64,000 bases of DNA from Arthrobacter liuii. Lineage in GTDB: Bacteria; Actinomycetota; Actinomycetes; Actinomycetales; Micrococcaceae. Below are positions 38,279 to 46,819 of this stretch, piece after piece. The stretch's first letter is position 1; each line of letters starts with the position of its first letter. Both the position numbers and the translations under genes were made by a program. The notes under the pieces were generated by a model. That model was not told the origin of the DNA and did no database searches. It worked only from the letters and a program-made list of their open reading frames with translations. The stretch lies in the NCBI RefSeq assembly GCF_014639275.1, contig NZ_BMFW01000015.1:28433-92432 (forward strand), in the 5' to 3' direction.

Positions 38279-38309
38279 ATCAAATGATCAGAAATTGATA
38301 TCATTTGAT
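38279..38309. promoter_or_regulatory. Operator palindrome at the DeoR-type regulator start
   Basis: ATCAAATGAT (38279-38288) and ATCATTTGAT (38300-38309) are perfect inverted repeats 11 bp apart, with further TGATCA copies at 38266-38271 and 38285-38290. The right arm ends one base before the ATG of the regulator and contains a TATCAT -10-like hexamer, fitting autorepression of the regulator-transporter pair. Confidence 0.75.
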
Positions 38310-38310
38310 C

Positions 38311-39084
38311 ATGAGAACGGATGAGCGGCACCGGGCCATTGCCGAACTCCTTCGGGAGCGCCCAGAGGTAAGCGTGGAAGAGTTGATGCAGGCCTGTGCA
38401 GCCTCGGGTGCAACCATCCGCCGCGACCTCGAGGCGCTGGCGGGCCACGGCGTCCTCCGGCGGGTCCACGGCGGTGCGAGGAGCCTGATCGGCCAGGGGC
38501 AGAACCCCGGCTATGGTCAGCGCGAGCTGGAGGAGCAGGACGGCAAGCGGCGCATCGCGGCTGCCGTTGCCGGGCTGCTGGCTGAACGCGAACACGTGTG
38601 GCTGGACAGCGGAAGCACGGCAACCGAGGTGGCACGGGCATTGACCGGCCGGGAACTGACGCTGATGCCAATGTCGCTGCAGGCCCTTACGGCGGCAGCG
38701 GACGGGGACGGCGCTGCGGGTTCCCGGCCGTCTCTGCTGCTGCCCGGCGGGAGCATGGTGCCGGGGGAGCTCTGTTTCCGCGGGCCCCTCGCCGAGTCAA
38801 ACATCAGGTCGCTGCGTTTTGACACTGCCGTAGTGACCCCCTGTGCCGTGGATTTCAAGGACGGCCTGCTGGCCCATGACCTCGACGATGCAGCCGTCAA
38901 AAGAGCTGGCCTGGAATCGGCAGCACGGGTGGTGATGGCTGCGTCCGCGGCAAAGTGGCAGGCTAGTGCCCGTGTCCTCGTCACCAGCCTGGATCAGGTG
39001 GACGTGATCGTCACGGACCGGAAATTCAGTGCACAAGATAATGCTGAACTCGAAAAATACTCTGTGGAAGTAGTGAACGTATGA
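38311..39084 (+). CDS. DeoR-family transcriptional regulator
   Basis: The 257-residue product has the DeoR N-terminal winged helix-turn-helix (RHRAIAELLRERPEVSVEELMQACAASGATIRRDLEALAGHGVLRRVHGGAR). The C-terminal sugar-phosphate-sensing (ribose-5-phosphate-isomerase-like) domain has WLDSGSTATEVARAL and ends VTDRKFSAQDNAEL. Such proteins repress sugar-catabolic or transport genes and respond to phosphorylated intermediates. I prefer ATG 38311 to an upstream TTG because the TATCAT hexamer lies 6 bases before it. It overlaps the transporter gene by 4 bp (ATGA), so the transporter is the likely co-regulated partner. Confidence 0.9.
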   Translation: MRTDERHRAIAELLRERPEVSVEELMQACAASGATIRRDLEALAGHGVLRRVHGGARSLIGQGQNPGYGQRELEEQDGKRRIAAAVAGLLAEREHVWLDSGSTATEVARALTGRELTLMPMSLQALTAAADGDGAAGSRPSLLLPGGSMVPGELCFRGPLAESNIRSLRFDTAVVTPCAVDFKDGLLAHDLDDAAVKRAGLESAARVVMAASAAKWQASARVLVTSLDQVDVIVTDRKFSAQDNAELEKYSVEVVNV

Positions 39085-40310
39085 GCACTAATGCCGGCAC
39101 GGAACAACACGTGGGATTGACAGCGGCTGCAGCAGCGACATTCGTGGTCTTCGGGATTAATGGACTTGTCTTCGCCAGCTGGGCGGCAAGGATTCCGGCC
39201 GTCACCCAGACGCTGCAGATCACGTCGGGGCAGATGGGCACGCTGCTGCTGTGCACGGCAGTGGGCTCACTCTTGGCGCTTCCCGCCGCTGGACTGGTGG
39301 TGGGCAGGGTGGGGACGGCGAATACAGTGCGCTTCGCCGGCCTGCTGGCCGCGGCGGCAGGTGTGGGAATCGCCATGTCGCTTTCTGCCACCTCCATTGC
39401 CGGCACGGCAGTGTCCCTGTTCTTCTTCGGCATTGGAATCGGCCTGTGGGATGTGGCGCAGAACATCGAAGGAGCTGACGTGGAGCACAAGCTACGGCGG
39501 ACCATCATGCCGCAGTTCCATGCTGCATTCAGCGGCGGTGCCTTTGTGGGGGCGCTGGTGGGTGCCGGGCTTTCCAACCTGGGTGTGAACCTGCCGCTGC
39601 ACTTGCTGGTGATCGTGGCTGTCGTCGTGCTGGTGGCCATCGTCGCCCCGCGCTTTTTCCTGCCGAATATCTCTGCCGCGTCCCTGGCAGGGGAACCGAA
39701 GGCAGCCAAGGGACCGTCGGCGTGGCGGGACCGGAGAACGCTGCTCATTGGCGTGGTGGTCCTGGGGGCAACGCTTACTGAGGGCGCGGGCAATGATTGG
39801 ATCGCCAAGGCGTCGGTTGACGGACTCGGGACATCCGAATCAACCGGGGCACTCATGTTCGCCCTGTTCGTCCTGGCCATGACGGCCATGCGCTTCCTCG
39901 GCGGCCGGGTTATCGACAAGTACGGACGCGTGGTGGTGCTGCGGGCCAGCATGGCCGCGGCGGCGGTGGGGCTGGGCCTCTTCGTGCTGGCACCCAATAT
40001 TTGGCTGGCAGGCATCGGTGCCGCCCTTTGGGGTATCGGCGCGGCCCTCGCCTTCCCCATGGGCATGTCGGCTGCGTCGGATGATCCCCGGCATTCAGCA
40101 GCCCGCGTTTCGGTTGTATCCACCTTGGGTTATATATCATTCCTGGCAGGACCGCCGCTTCTCGGCTACCTTGGTGACCTCACCGGCATCCACACCGCCT
40201 TGCTGGCGATCATGGCCCCTATCCTGCTGGCCCTGCTTCTGGCTGGGGCGGCCAGGCCCTTGCCGATGACGCATGGGGGCAGCGTGCGGGCGTCTGCCGG
40301 GCGCGAGTAG
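39081..40310 (+). CDS. MFS transporter (YbjJ-like)
   Basis: The 409-residue product has about 12 membrane helices in two halves with a hydrophilic central loop. It shows NGLVFASWAARIPAV at the N-terminus and a second-half MFS signature GGRVIDKYGRVVVLRAS. The sequence style matches the YbjJ/FucP-like group of the major facilitator superfamily; the substrate is unknown but may be a sugar, given the DeoR-family partner. The start overlaps the regulator by 4 bp. Confidence 0.9.
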   Translation: MSTNAGTEQHVGLTAAAAATFVVFGINGLVFASWAARIPAVTQTLQITSGQMGTLLLCTAVGSLLALPAAGLVVGRVGTANTVRFAGLLAAAAGVGIAMSLSATSIAGTAVSLFFFGIGIGLWDVAQNIEGADVEHKLRRTIMPQFHAAFSGGAFVGALVGAGLSNLGVNLPLHLLVIVAVVVLVAIVAPRFFLPNISAASLAGEPKAAKGPSAWRDRRTLLIGVVVLGATLTEGAGNDWIAKASVDGLGTSESTGALMFALFVLAMTAMRFLGGRVIDKYGRVVVLRASMAAAAVGLGLFVLAPNIWLAGIGAALWGIGAALAFPMGMSAASDDPRHSAARVSVVSTLGYISFLAGPPLLGYLGDLTGIHTALLAIMAPILLALLLAGAARPLPMTHGGSVRASAGRE

Positions 40311-40332
40311 CTGCCGGGGTTAGGGTGTTGAC

Positions 40333-41829
40333 ATGCGAAGGATCAGGCCCAGAGGCCGGAGCCGGATAAGTCGCCTCGATAGATACCTTTTGAGGCATGT
40401 ATCCAACCTGCCGGGAGGGAACCATGATGTCTTCTTCCGGCGGCTGTCGGCTTCAGCTAACCAAGGCAAGCTCTGGATGGGAACGGCAGCGGTCCTGGCG
40501 CTGTTCCCGGGCAAGACGCGGATGGCGGCCTTGCATGGATTGATCGCCCAAGGAGTGGCGTCCGCTGTCACCAACCTGGTTTTCAAGACGCTACTCCCCC
40601 GGGCCCGACCCCTGCCAGAGCACCTGCCGGTCTTCCGCTTCGTGCATCCGCAACCCACGAGTTCCTCCATGCCGTCCGGACATTCGGCATCAGCCGTCGC
40701 GTTCGCAGTCGGTGCCGGCCTTGTCCGCCCCGCCCTGGGTGCCGCCCTGGCCCCGGCTGCCCTGGGGGTTGCCTACTCGAGGGTCCACACGGGCGCGCAC
40801 TGGCCTTCGGACGTCCTTTTCGGTTCGGCGCTGGGTGCCGGTGCTGCCCTGGTAACCCGCCGTTGGTGGCCCGTCCGGCCACCTATGCCGCAGACGAGGC
40901 GGGCGTGGACCAGCGCGCCTGCATTGCCGAATGGCGAGGGACTCAGCATCGTAGTGAACACCCTTGGTGGCTCCTTCAAGGAAGAGACTGCCGCGGCACT
41001 CCAGGAAGTATTTCCAATGGCGCATATAAACAAGGTGCAGCCTGGGGAGGACCTCGTCCATCGAATCAATGCCACCGCTGATCACCCCGGTACCCGGGCC
41101 TTAGGTGTGTGGGGCGGCGACGGAACCGTCGGCGCCGCGGCCGCTGCCGCCGTCGACCGCTCCATTCCCTTGCTGGTCCTGCCCGGAGGGACCCTGAACC
41201 ACTTTGCGCGCGACGCCGGGACGGGAAGCCTGAAGGAGGCAGTGGAGGCGGCGAGCAAAGGCGAGGCGGCCCTGGCGGACGTTGGGGTGGTCACGGCAAA
41301 GCGGGGGTTGGCCGGCAATCCGGAAGTTTCGGATTTGGTCATGCTGAACACCTCCAGCGTCGGCCTCTATCCAAATCTTGTGCGGCGGCGGGAGCGCCTG
41401 CAGCCCGCGCTCGGAAAACGGCTGGCCGGGGTTGTGGCGATGTTCTGGACCTTTGGCGCGGGGACGCCGGTAACACTGTCCGTCGACGGTGTCCGGCACA
41501 AGGTGTGGATCGCCTACCTGGGCCGGGGCCGTCACTACCCCCGGGACCATGCGCCGCTGATCCGGCCCGTGATGGATGACGGCGTACTGGACGTGCGGCT
41601 GATCACCGCAGACGAGTCGTTTGCCCGGCTCCGGCTGCTTTGGTCCGTGCTAACTGGAACCGTGGCCAGCTCCGGGATCACCCACCTGCGGGAGGCAACG
41701 GAGGTCAGGATTGACGCTGATGGCGCACCCATGGTCCTTGCGGTTGATGGAGAAGCGCTGGCTGGAGTGCGGAGCGTGGCCTACACCGTGTGGCCGAGGG
41801 CCCTGTCCTATTACTCGCCGCGCCACTGA
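40333..41829 (+). CDS. PAP2 phosphatase / diacylglycerol-kinase fusion
   Basis: The 498-residue product joins two lipid enzymes. The N-terminal ~180 residues form a PAP2 membrane phosphatase with its three catalytic motifs: KTLLPRARP, PSGHSAS and SRVHTGAHWPSDV. After a Pro/Arg-rich linker, the C-terminal ~300 residues form a diacylglycerol/sphingosine-kinase-like domain with GVWGGDGTVGAAA and LPGGTLNHFARD. The two activities are opposing or sequential on lipid phosphates; a cycle between undecaprenol or diacylglycerol and their phosphates is inference. TAGGGT lies 6 bases before the ATG, suggesting a leaderless transcript. Confidence 0.9.
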   Translation: MRRIRPRGRSRISRLDRYLLRHVSNLPGGNHDVFFRRLSASANQGKLWMGTAAVLALFPGKTRMAALHGLIAQGVASAVTNLVFKTLLPRARPLPEHLPVFRFVHPQPTSSSMPSGHSASAVAFAVGAGLVRPALGAALAPAALGVAYSRVHTGAHWPSDVLFGSALGAGAALVTRRWWPVRPPMPQTRRAWTSAPALPNGEGLSIVVNTLGGSFKEETAAALQEVFPMAHINKVQPGEDLVHRINATADHPGTRALGVWGGDGTVGAAAAAAVDRSIPLLVLPGGTLNHFARDAGTGSLKEAVEAASKGEAALADVGVVTAKRGLAGNPEVSDLVMLNTSSVGLYPNLVRRRERLQPALGKRLAGVVAMFWTFGAGTPVTLSVDGVRHKVWIAYLGRGRHYPRDHAPLIRPVMDDGVLDVRLITADESFARLRLLWSVLTGTVASSGITHLREATEVRIDADGAPMVLAVDGEALAGVRSVAYTVWPRALSYYSPRH

Positions 41830-41921
41830 CGTACGCGCCGCTGACTCAAGGGAACGTACCCTGATTCTCCCCTGAATCATCCCTGATTTCGGCGGAAAGC
41901 AGCGCGGGCCTCGATAGCGTA

Positions 41922-41935
41922 GGGAGTGCACTCCC
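41922..41935. promoter_or_regulatory. 14-bp palindrome upstream of the ABC transporter
   Basis: GGGAGTGCACTCCC is a perfect palindrome 46 bp before the ABC ATPase start, in the position of an operator. No regulator gene adjoins it. Confidence 0.5.
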
Positions 41936-41981
41936 ACCCAACATCGTCCGCAGCCGCGTGCTGCCGTCCAAAGGATTCTTC

Positions 41982-42905
41982 ATGATCGAGGCAAACGGGC
42001 TGACCAAGGTCTACGGCGCCAAGACCGCCGTCGCCGGCGTCAGTTTCACCGTCAGGGCAGGGCAGGTCACGGGCTTCCTGGGCCCGAACGGGGCGGGAAA
42101 GTCCACCACCATGCGCATGATCATGGGACTGGACCGGCCGACGTCGGGATCCGTCACGGTGAATGGCCTGCCCTACGTGCGGCACAAGGCACCCCTGCGG
42201 GAGGTGGGTGCCCTGCTCGACGCCAAAGCGGTCCACACCAGCCGCAGCGCCTACAATCACCTGCTGGCAATGGCGGCCACGCACAGCATCCCCAAATCGC
42301 GGGTGCACGAGGTGATCGAGATGACCGGGCTCGATGCGGTGGCCCGCAAGAAGGCCGGCGGCTTTTCACTGGGCATGGGCCAGCGGCTGGGTATCGCGGC
42401 GGCACTGCTGGGCGACCCGCAGACGCTCATCCTCGATGAACCGGTCAACGGCCTGGACCCGGAGGGCGTGGTCTGGGTGCGGAACCTGGTGCGGTACCTC
42501 GCCGGGCAGGGGCGGACGGTCTTCCTCTCGAGCCACCTGATGAGCGAGATGGCGCAGACCGCCGACCACCTGATCGTCATTGGGCGCGGCCGGGTAATCG
42601 CCGACGCACCGATCCGCGACATCATCACGGGCAAGGGCCAATCCCGTGTCCGCGTCCGGACCGATGACCCTGACCGGCTTTACCAGCTGCTTGCCGCGCG
42701 GGGTGCGTCCATAGAAGTACCGGAGCGGGAACTGCTCGAAGTAACGGGCCTGGAGCCCAGGACCATCGCGGGGGCGGCCTTGGAAAACCGGGTCATGGTC
42801 TACGAACTCACGCCCCTCGTTGCCAGCCTCGAGGAGGCGTACATGGAACTGACCAAGGACGACGTCGAATACCACTCCCTGCCCGCTGCGGAGGTAAGCA
42901 AGTAA
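41982..42905 (+). CDS. ABC transporter ATP-binding protein
   Basis: From ATG 41982 (AAGGA 7 bases upstream) the product has 307 residues. It shows Walker A GPNGAGKSTT, the signature FSLGMGQRLGIAAAL (a variant of LSGGQ), Walker B LILDEPVNGLDPEG and switch His in LSSHLMSEM. The degenerate signature and C-terminal extension fit the DrrA/NatA/YtrB-type exporters of peptide-antibiotic or drug resistance. It shares one base with the permease gene. The substrate is unknown. Confidence 0.92.
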   Translation: MIEANGLTKVYGAKTAVAGVSFTVRAGQVTGFLGPNGAGKSTTMRMIMGLDRPTSGSVTVNGLPYVRHKAPLREVGALLDAKAVHTSRSAYNHLLAMAATHSIPKSRVHEVIEMTGLDAVARKKAGGFSLGMGQRLGIAAALLGDPQTLILDEPVNGLDPEGVVWVRNLVRYLAGQGRTVFLSSHLMSEMAQTADHLIVIGRGRVIADAPIRDIITGKGQSRVRVRTDDPDRLYQLLAARGASIEVPERELLEVTGLEPRTIAGAALENRVMVYELTPLVASLEEAYMELTKDDVEYHSLPAAEVSK

Positions 42906-43798
42906 TGAGCTCCATGGCCACCGAATCCACGCCCTTGCCTGAACCTGCGCCGTCAACCGCAGGCAGCCTCCGCAAGAACGGCGGACGGTCCCTGCCCGGC
43001 CCCACTTTCATCCGGGTCCTCAACTCGGAAGTGATCAAGTTCCGGAGCCTTCTCTCCACGCTGATCCTGATCGCCTCCACGGCAGTGGTCATGGTCGGGT
43101 TCGGCGCACTGTCTGCTTGGGGGACCGGCCAGTTTGCTGGCGCGGCCACCCGGGACACGCAGGCCGCTGCACGCATGGCAGCGCAGGGAGGTGACCTCGC
43201 CGTCAGTGTCCCCACCTCCGGCATCGCCTTCGCCCAACTGATCCTCGGGTCCCTGGGCGTGCTCCTGATGAGTTCGGAATTTACCACCGGCATGGCGCGG
43301 TCCACCTTCGCAGCGGTGCCCAGGCGGCTCCCCGCATTCGCTGCCAAGCTGGTGGTGGTGATGGTGACATCATTCGTGGTCACCGCGGTCTCCACGTGGG
43401 TGGCAGGACTGGTGGCCGTGCCCATCCTGGACAACTACGGGCTCAAGCTGGACCTCGGCAGTTCCCAGTCGGTGAAGCTCCTCCTGGTCAACAGCATCTA
43501 TGTGGCAGCCGTCGCCGCCATCGGAATGGCCCTGGGCACGCTAATCAGGAATTCGGCCGGCGGCATCATGAGCCTGGTGGGCATCTTCTTCGTGGCGCCC
43601 ATTGCCTTCCAGCTCATCCCGGGGGACTTCTTCAAGGAGGCCCGCAAGTACCTTCCGGGCAACACCGTTGAGCCGCTCACGGCGGCCCAACATGTTCCGG
43701 ATACGTTGGAGGCATGGCAGGCCGGGCTGGTCCTTGGCGTGTGGGTGGTCGTCCCCATCCTGTTCGCTGCGATCCTGCTGAAACGGCGGGACGTGTAG
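42905..43798 (+). CDS. ABC transporter permease
   Basis: The 297-residue product has a hydrophilic N-terminal ~35 residues, then about six membrane helices. The first begins FIRVLNSEVIKFRSLLSTLILI, typical of ABC-2-type permeases. It includes SSEFTTGMARSTFAAVPRRLPAFAAKLV, a cytoplasmic loop characteristic of NatB/BcrB-like exporters. It starts at ATG 42905, overlapping the ATPase stop by one base. Confidence 0.9.
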   Translation: MSSMATESTPLPEPAPSTAGSLRKNGGRSLPGPTFIRVLNSEVIKFRSLLSTLILIASTAVVMVGFGALSAWGTGQFAGAATRDTQAAARMAAQGGDLAVSVPTSGIAFAQLILGSLGVLLMSSEFTTGMARSTFAAVPRRLPAFAAKLVVVMVTSFVVTAVSTWVAGLVAVPILDNYGLKLDLGSSQSVKLLLVNSIYVAAVAAIGMALGTLIRNSAGGIMSLVGIFFVAPIAFQLIPGDFFKEARKYLPGNTVEPLTAAQHVPDTLEAWQAGLVLGVWVVVPILFAAILLKRRDV

Positions 43799-43991
43799 GC
43801 CCCACGCCCGGTTTGCGCAGCGCGCCGCCCACGGCCGCGTGGTTTCGGGCACATTACAAATATGCCTGGCAGGAAACTTTATTTGCCTATTAGGGTTTCT
43901 GCTTGGAGGCCCGTCCTGTTGGGCGCAGGCAGGACTGTTGGAGTGCACAAAGCAAGGCGCATGATGGCGGACCTAGGGTGAAACGACGATG

Positions 43992-44022
43992 TGGTGCACC
44001 ACACGGTCCCCGTGGTGCACCA
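43992..44022. promoter_or_regulatory. Two GntR-like operators upstream of the permease
   Basis: TGGTGCACCA occurs twice, at 43992-44001 and 44013-44022, each a perfect palindrome, 21 bp start to start (two helical turns, same DNA face). The TGGT-N2-ACCA form resembles FadR/GntR-family sites. They lie about 50 bp before the permease ATG. No GntR gene is in the window. Confidence 0.65.
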
Positions 44023-44070
44023 ATGCACGTCGCTCAACCCCATGCTATTTCCCAACAGGACGGCGCTTCC

Positions 44071-45477
44071 ATGCATGCTGACCAGCAACTCTCAAAGTCC
44101 CTGAAACCCAGGCACCTGTCCATGATCGCCATCGCCGGCGTCATTGGTGCAGGACTCTTCGTCGGCTCCGGAGCCGCAATCCAGCAGGCCGGCCCAGGCA
44201 TCCTCGTCGCGTACGCGGCGGCCGGGCTGGTGGTCATCCTGGTCATGCGCATGCTGGGCGAGATGGCCGCTGCCAACCCCGAAACGGGCTCCTTCTCCAC
44301 CTACGCGGATAAGGCACTGGGCCGCTGGGCCGGGTTCAGCATTGGCTGGCTCTATGCCTGGTTCTGGATCATCGTCCTGGGCATCGAGGCCACCGCAGGT
44401 GCAGCCATCATGCACCGGTGGGTGCCCGGTATTGACCAGTGGGTCTGGGCCCTGGTCCTGATGGTGCTGCTGACACTCACCAACCTTGGCTCCGTGAAGT
44501 CCTACGGCGAATTCGAGTTCTGGTTCGCGTCCATCAAGGTCGCGGCCATCGTCCTCTTCCTGATCTTCGGCGCCGCGGCCATCCTGGGGCTCATCCCCGG
44601 CGTCCCCGCACCCGGCCTCAGCAACCTGGTCAACAATGGCGGCTTCATGCCCAACGGCCCCGGCGCCGTCCTGGCAGGCATCCTCGTGGTGGTCTTCTCC
44701 TTCTTTGGCGCCGAGATCGCCACCATCGCAGCCGGCGAATCCGAAAACCCGGTGGATGCCGTGAAGAAGGCCGTGAAATCCACAGTGTGGCGCATCCTGG
44801 TCTTCTACATCGGCTCCATCGCGGTGGTGGTCACCCTGCTTCCGTGGAACTCCGCCTCCGTGGCCAAGAGCCCGTACGTGGCAGTCATGGAACTGTTCGG
44901 CATCCCGGGCGCCGGCACCATCATGGACGTCGTGGTGCTGACCTCGGTCCTCTCCTGCCTGAACTCCGGTCTCTACACCGCCAGCCGCATGCTGTTCTCG
45001 CTCTCCACCCGCGGTGACGCGCCGCGCTCGTGGACCCGCATCTCCCGCCGTGGCGTCCCCGCCGCTGCCGTACTTGCCTCCACCGTGGTCGGCTTCGTGA
45101 CGGTGGGACTGAACTACATTGCCCCTGACACCGTATTCCTCTTCCTGGTCAACACCTCCGGTGCGATCGCACTGTTCGTGTGGCTGGTCATCTCGGCCTC
45201 GCAGCTGGTCCTCCGCCGGCGGATGGGTGCTGCCGCCAAGGACCTGCAGCTGAAGATGTGGCTCTTCCCGTACCTCACCTGGGCCGCCATCATCAGCATC
45301 GTGGTCCTGCTCATCGGCATGGTGATCGTGGAATCGACGCGGGAGTCGCTGCTGCTGTCGCTGGCACTGGCGGCGGTGGTGGTAGCAGTGGGCGTACTCC
45401 GCTACCGCCGGAAGGATGCTGCTGCCAGTACGCAACCGGAAATGGCGACGGAAGCTGCCGTGGCACCGGCCGAGTAG
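44071..45477 (+). CDS. APC-family amino acid permease (GabP/AnsP-like)
   Basis: The 468-residue product has 12 membrane helices and the AAT-family start SKSLKPRHLSMIAIAGVIGAGLFVGSGAAIQQAGPGILVAYAAAG, with ESENPVDAVKKAVKSTVWRI in the middle. It is similar to GABA/asparagine/proline permeases; the substrate is not assignable. I chose ATG 44071 (AGGA 10 bases upstream); an upstream GTG frame exists but would run through the operator palindromes. The paired TGGTGCACCA sites upstream suggest GntR-type control. Confidence 0.9.
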   Translation: MHADQQLSKSLKPRHLSMIAIAGVIGAGLFVGSGAAIQQAGPGILVAYAAAGLVVILVMRMLGEMAAANPETGSFSTYADKALGRWAGFSIGWLYAWFWIIVLGIEATAGAAIMHRWVPGIDQWVWALVLMVLLTLTNLGSVKSYGEFEFWFASIKVAAIVLFLIFGAAAILGLIPGVPAPGLSNLVNNGGFMPNGPGAVLAGILVVVFSFFGAEIATIAAGESENPVDAVKKAVKSTVWRILVFYIGSIAVVVTLLPWNSASVAKSPYVAVMELFGIPGAGTIMDVVVLTSVLSCLNSGLYTASRMLFSLSTRGDAPRSWTRISRRGVPAAAVLASTVVGFVTVGLNYIAPDTVFLFLVNTSGAIALFVWLVISASQLVLRRRMGAAAKDLQLKMWLFPYLTWAAIISIVVLLIGMVIVESTRESLLLSLALAAVVVAVGVLRYRRKDAAASTQPEMATEAAVAPAE

Positions 45478-45499
45478 GCGCGGCGCTAGACTCGGGACC

Positions 45500-46819
45500 A
45501 TGCCTTTGCCTTCCTCTGCCGCCGACCACGTTCAGGACCTTGGCGCCTATGTCAGCGCATCGCCGTCGAGCTTCCACGCTGCGCATGAGGGGGGCCGGCG
45601 GCTGGAGGAAGCCGGGTTTACCCGCCTGGATGAACTGCAGCCGTGGGAGGGCGGCTCCGGTTCCTTCTTCATCATCCGCGACGGCGCGCTGATCGGGTGG
45701 GTGGTCCCGGAAGGTGCGGGACCGGCTACGGGGTTCAACATCCTGGGGGCGCACACCGATTCGCCGTCGTTCAAGCTCAAACCCAAGCCCACCACCGGTG
45801 CCCACGGCTGGCTGCAGGCCGGAGTGGAGATCTACGGCGGCCCCCTGCTGAACTCCTGGCTGGACCGCGAGTTGCGGCTCGCGGGCAGGCTGGTGATGCT
45901 TGACGGCACGGAGCATCTCACCGCCACCGGTCCGCTGCTCCGCTTCCCGCAGCTGGCCATCCACCTGGACCGGGCGGTCAACGAGGGGCTCTCCCTGGAC
46001 AAACAGCGCCACATGAACCCGGTGTGGGGGCTGGGGAATCCGTCGGATTCGGACCTGCTGGGCGTCCTGGCAGCTTCGGTTCCCGGCGCATCCGTTGACC
46101 CTAGGCAGATTGGCGGGTACGACGTCGTCATTGCGGACACGCAGGCGCCTGCGGTTTTCGGGGGCAAGGGAGAGTTCTTCGCATCAGGGCGGCTGGACAA
46201 CCTTTCGGCCACGCACGCGGGCCTGGCGGCGCTGATTGCCCATGCCGGTTCCGGCAGCGCCGGCGGCCCCATTTCGGTGCTCGCCGCCTTCGACCACGAG
46301 GAAATCGGCTCCAACTCCCGCTCCGGTGCGTGCGGTCCCATCCTGGAGGACGTCCTGGTGCGCATCTCCGACGGCCTGGGCGCAACGGTGAGCCAGCGGC
46401 GGCAGGCCCTGTCGGCGTCGTTCTGCCTTTCCGCCGACGCCGGGCACGCAGTGCACCCCAACTATCCCGAGCGGCACGACCCCGCCAACCAGCCCGTACT
46501 GAACGGCGGCCCGCTGCTGAAAATCAATGCCAACCAGCGTTACGCGACGGACGCGTTTGGTGCGGCGTTCTGGGCTCGGCTCTGCGGCGAAGCAGGGGTG
46601 CCGTACCAGGAATTCGTGTCCAACAACGTGATGCCGTGCGGTTCCACCATCGGGCCGCTCACCGCCACGCGGCTGGGGATCCGGACCGTGGACGTGGGCG
46701 TGCCGCTGCTGTCCATGCACTCCGCCCGGGAGCTGTGCGGGGTGGAAGATCCCCTGCGCCTGGCGGTGGTGGCGGAGCTGTTCTTCCGGACAGGTGCCCT
46801 GCAGAAGTGGACCCGGTAA
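45500..46819 (+). CDS. M18 family aminopeptidase
   Basis: The 439-residue product shows the dizinc aminopeptidase motifs of family M18: GAHTDSPSFKLKP, SGRLDNLSATHAGLAAL, the catalytic FDHEEIGSNS, and SMHSARELCG near the C-terminus. These cytoplasmic enzymes remove N-terminal residues (often acidic) from peptides. TAGACT ends 7 bases before the ATG, suggesting leaderless transcription. The gene follows the amino acid permease after 22 bp, so peptide breakdown and amino acid uptake may be linked. Confidence 0.94.
   Translation: MPLPSSAADHVQDLGAYVSASPSSFHAAHEGGRRLEEAGFTRLDELQPWEGGSGSFFIIRDGALIGWVVPEGAGPATGFNILGAHTDSPSFKLKPKPTTGAHGWLQAGVEIYGGPLLNSWLDRELRLAGRLVMLDGTEHLTATGPLLRFPQLAIHLDRAVNEGLSLDKQRHMNPVWGLGNPSDSDLLGVLAASVPGASVDPRQIGGYDVVIADTQAPAVFGGKGEFFASGRLDNLSATHAGLAALIAHAGSGSAGGPISVLAAFDHEEIGSNSRSGACGPILEDVLVRISDGLGATVSQRRQALSASFCLSADAGHAVHPNYPERHDPANQPVLNGGPLLKINANQRYATDAFGAAFWARLCGEAGVPYQEFVSNNVMPCGSTIGPLTATRLGIRTVDVGVPLLSMHSARELCGVEDPLRLAVVAELFFRTGALQKWTR

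Noticed and set aside
44092..45501. 469-residue frame antisense to the amino acid permease
   Set aside because: It is His/Gln/Asp-rich shadow; the permease is unambiguous.
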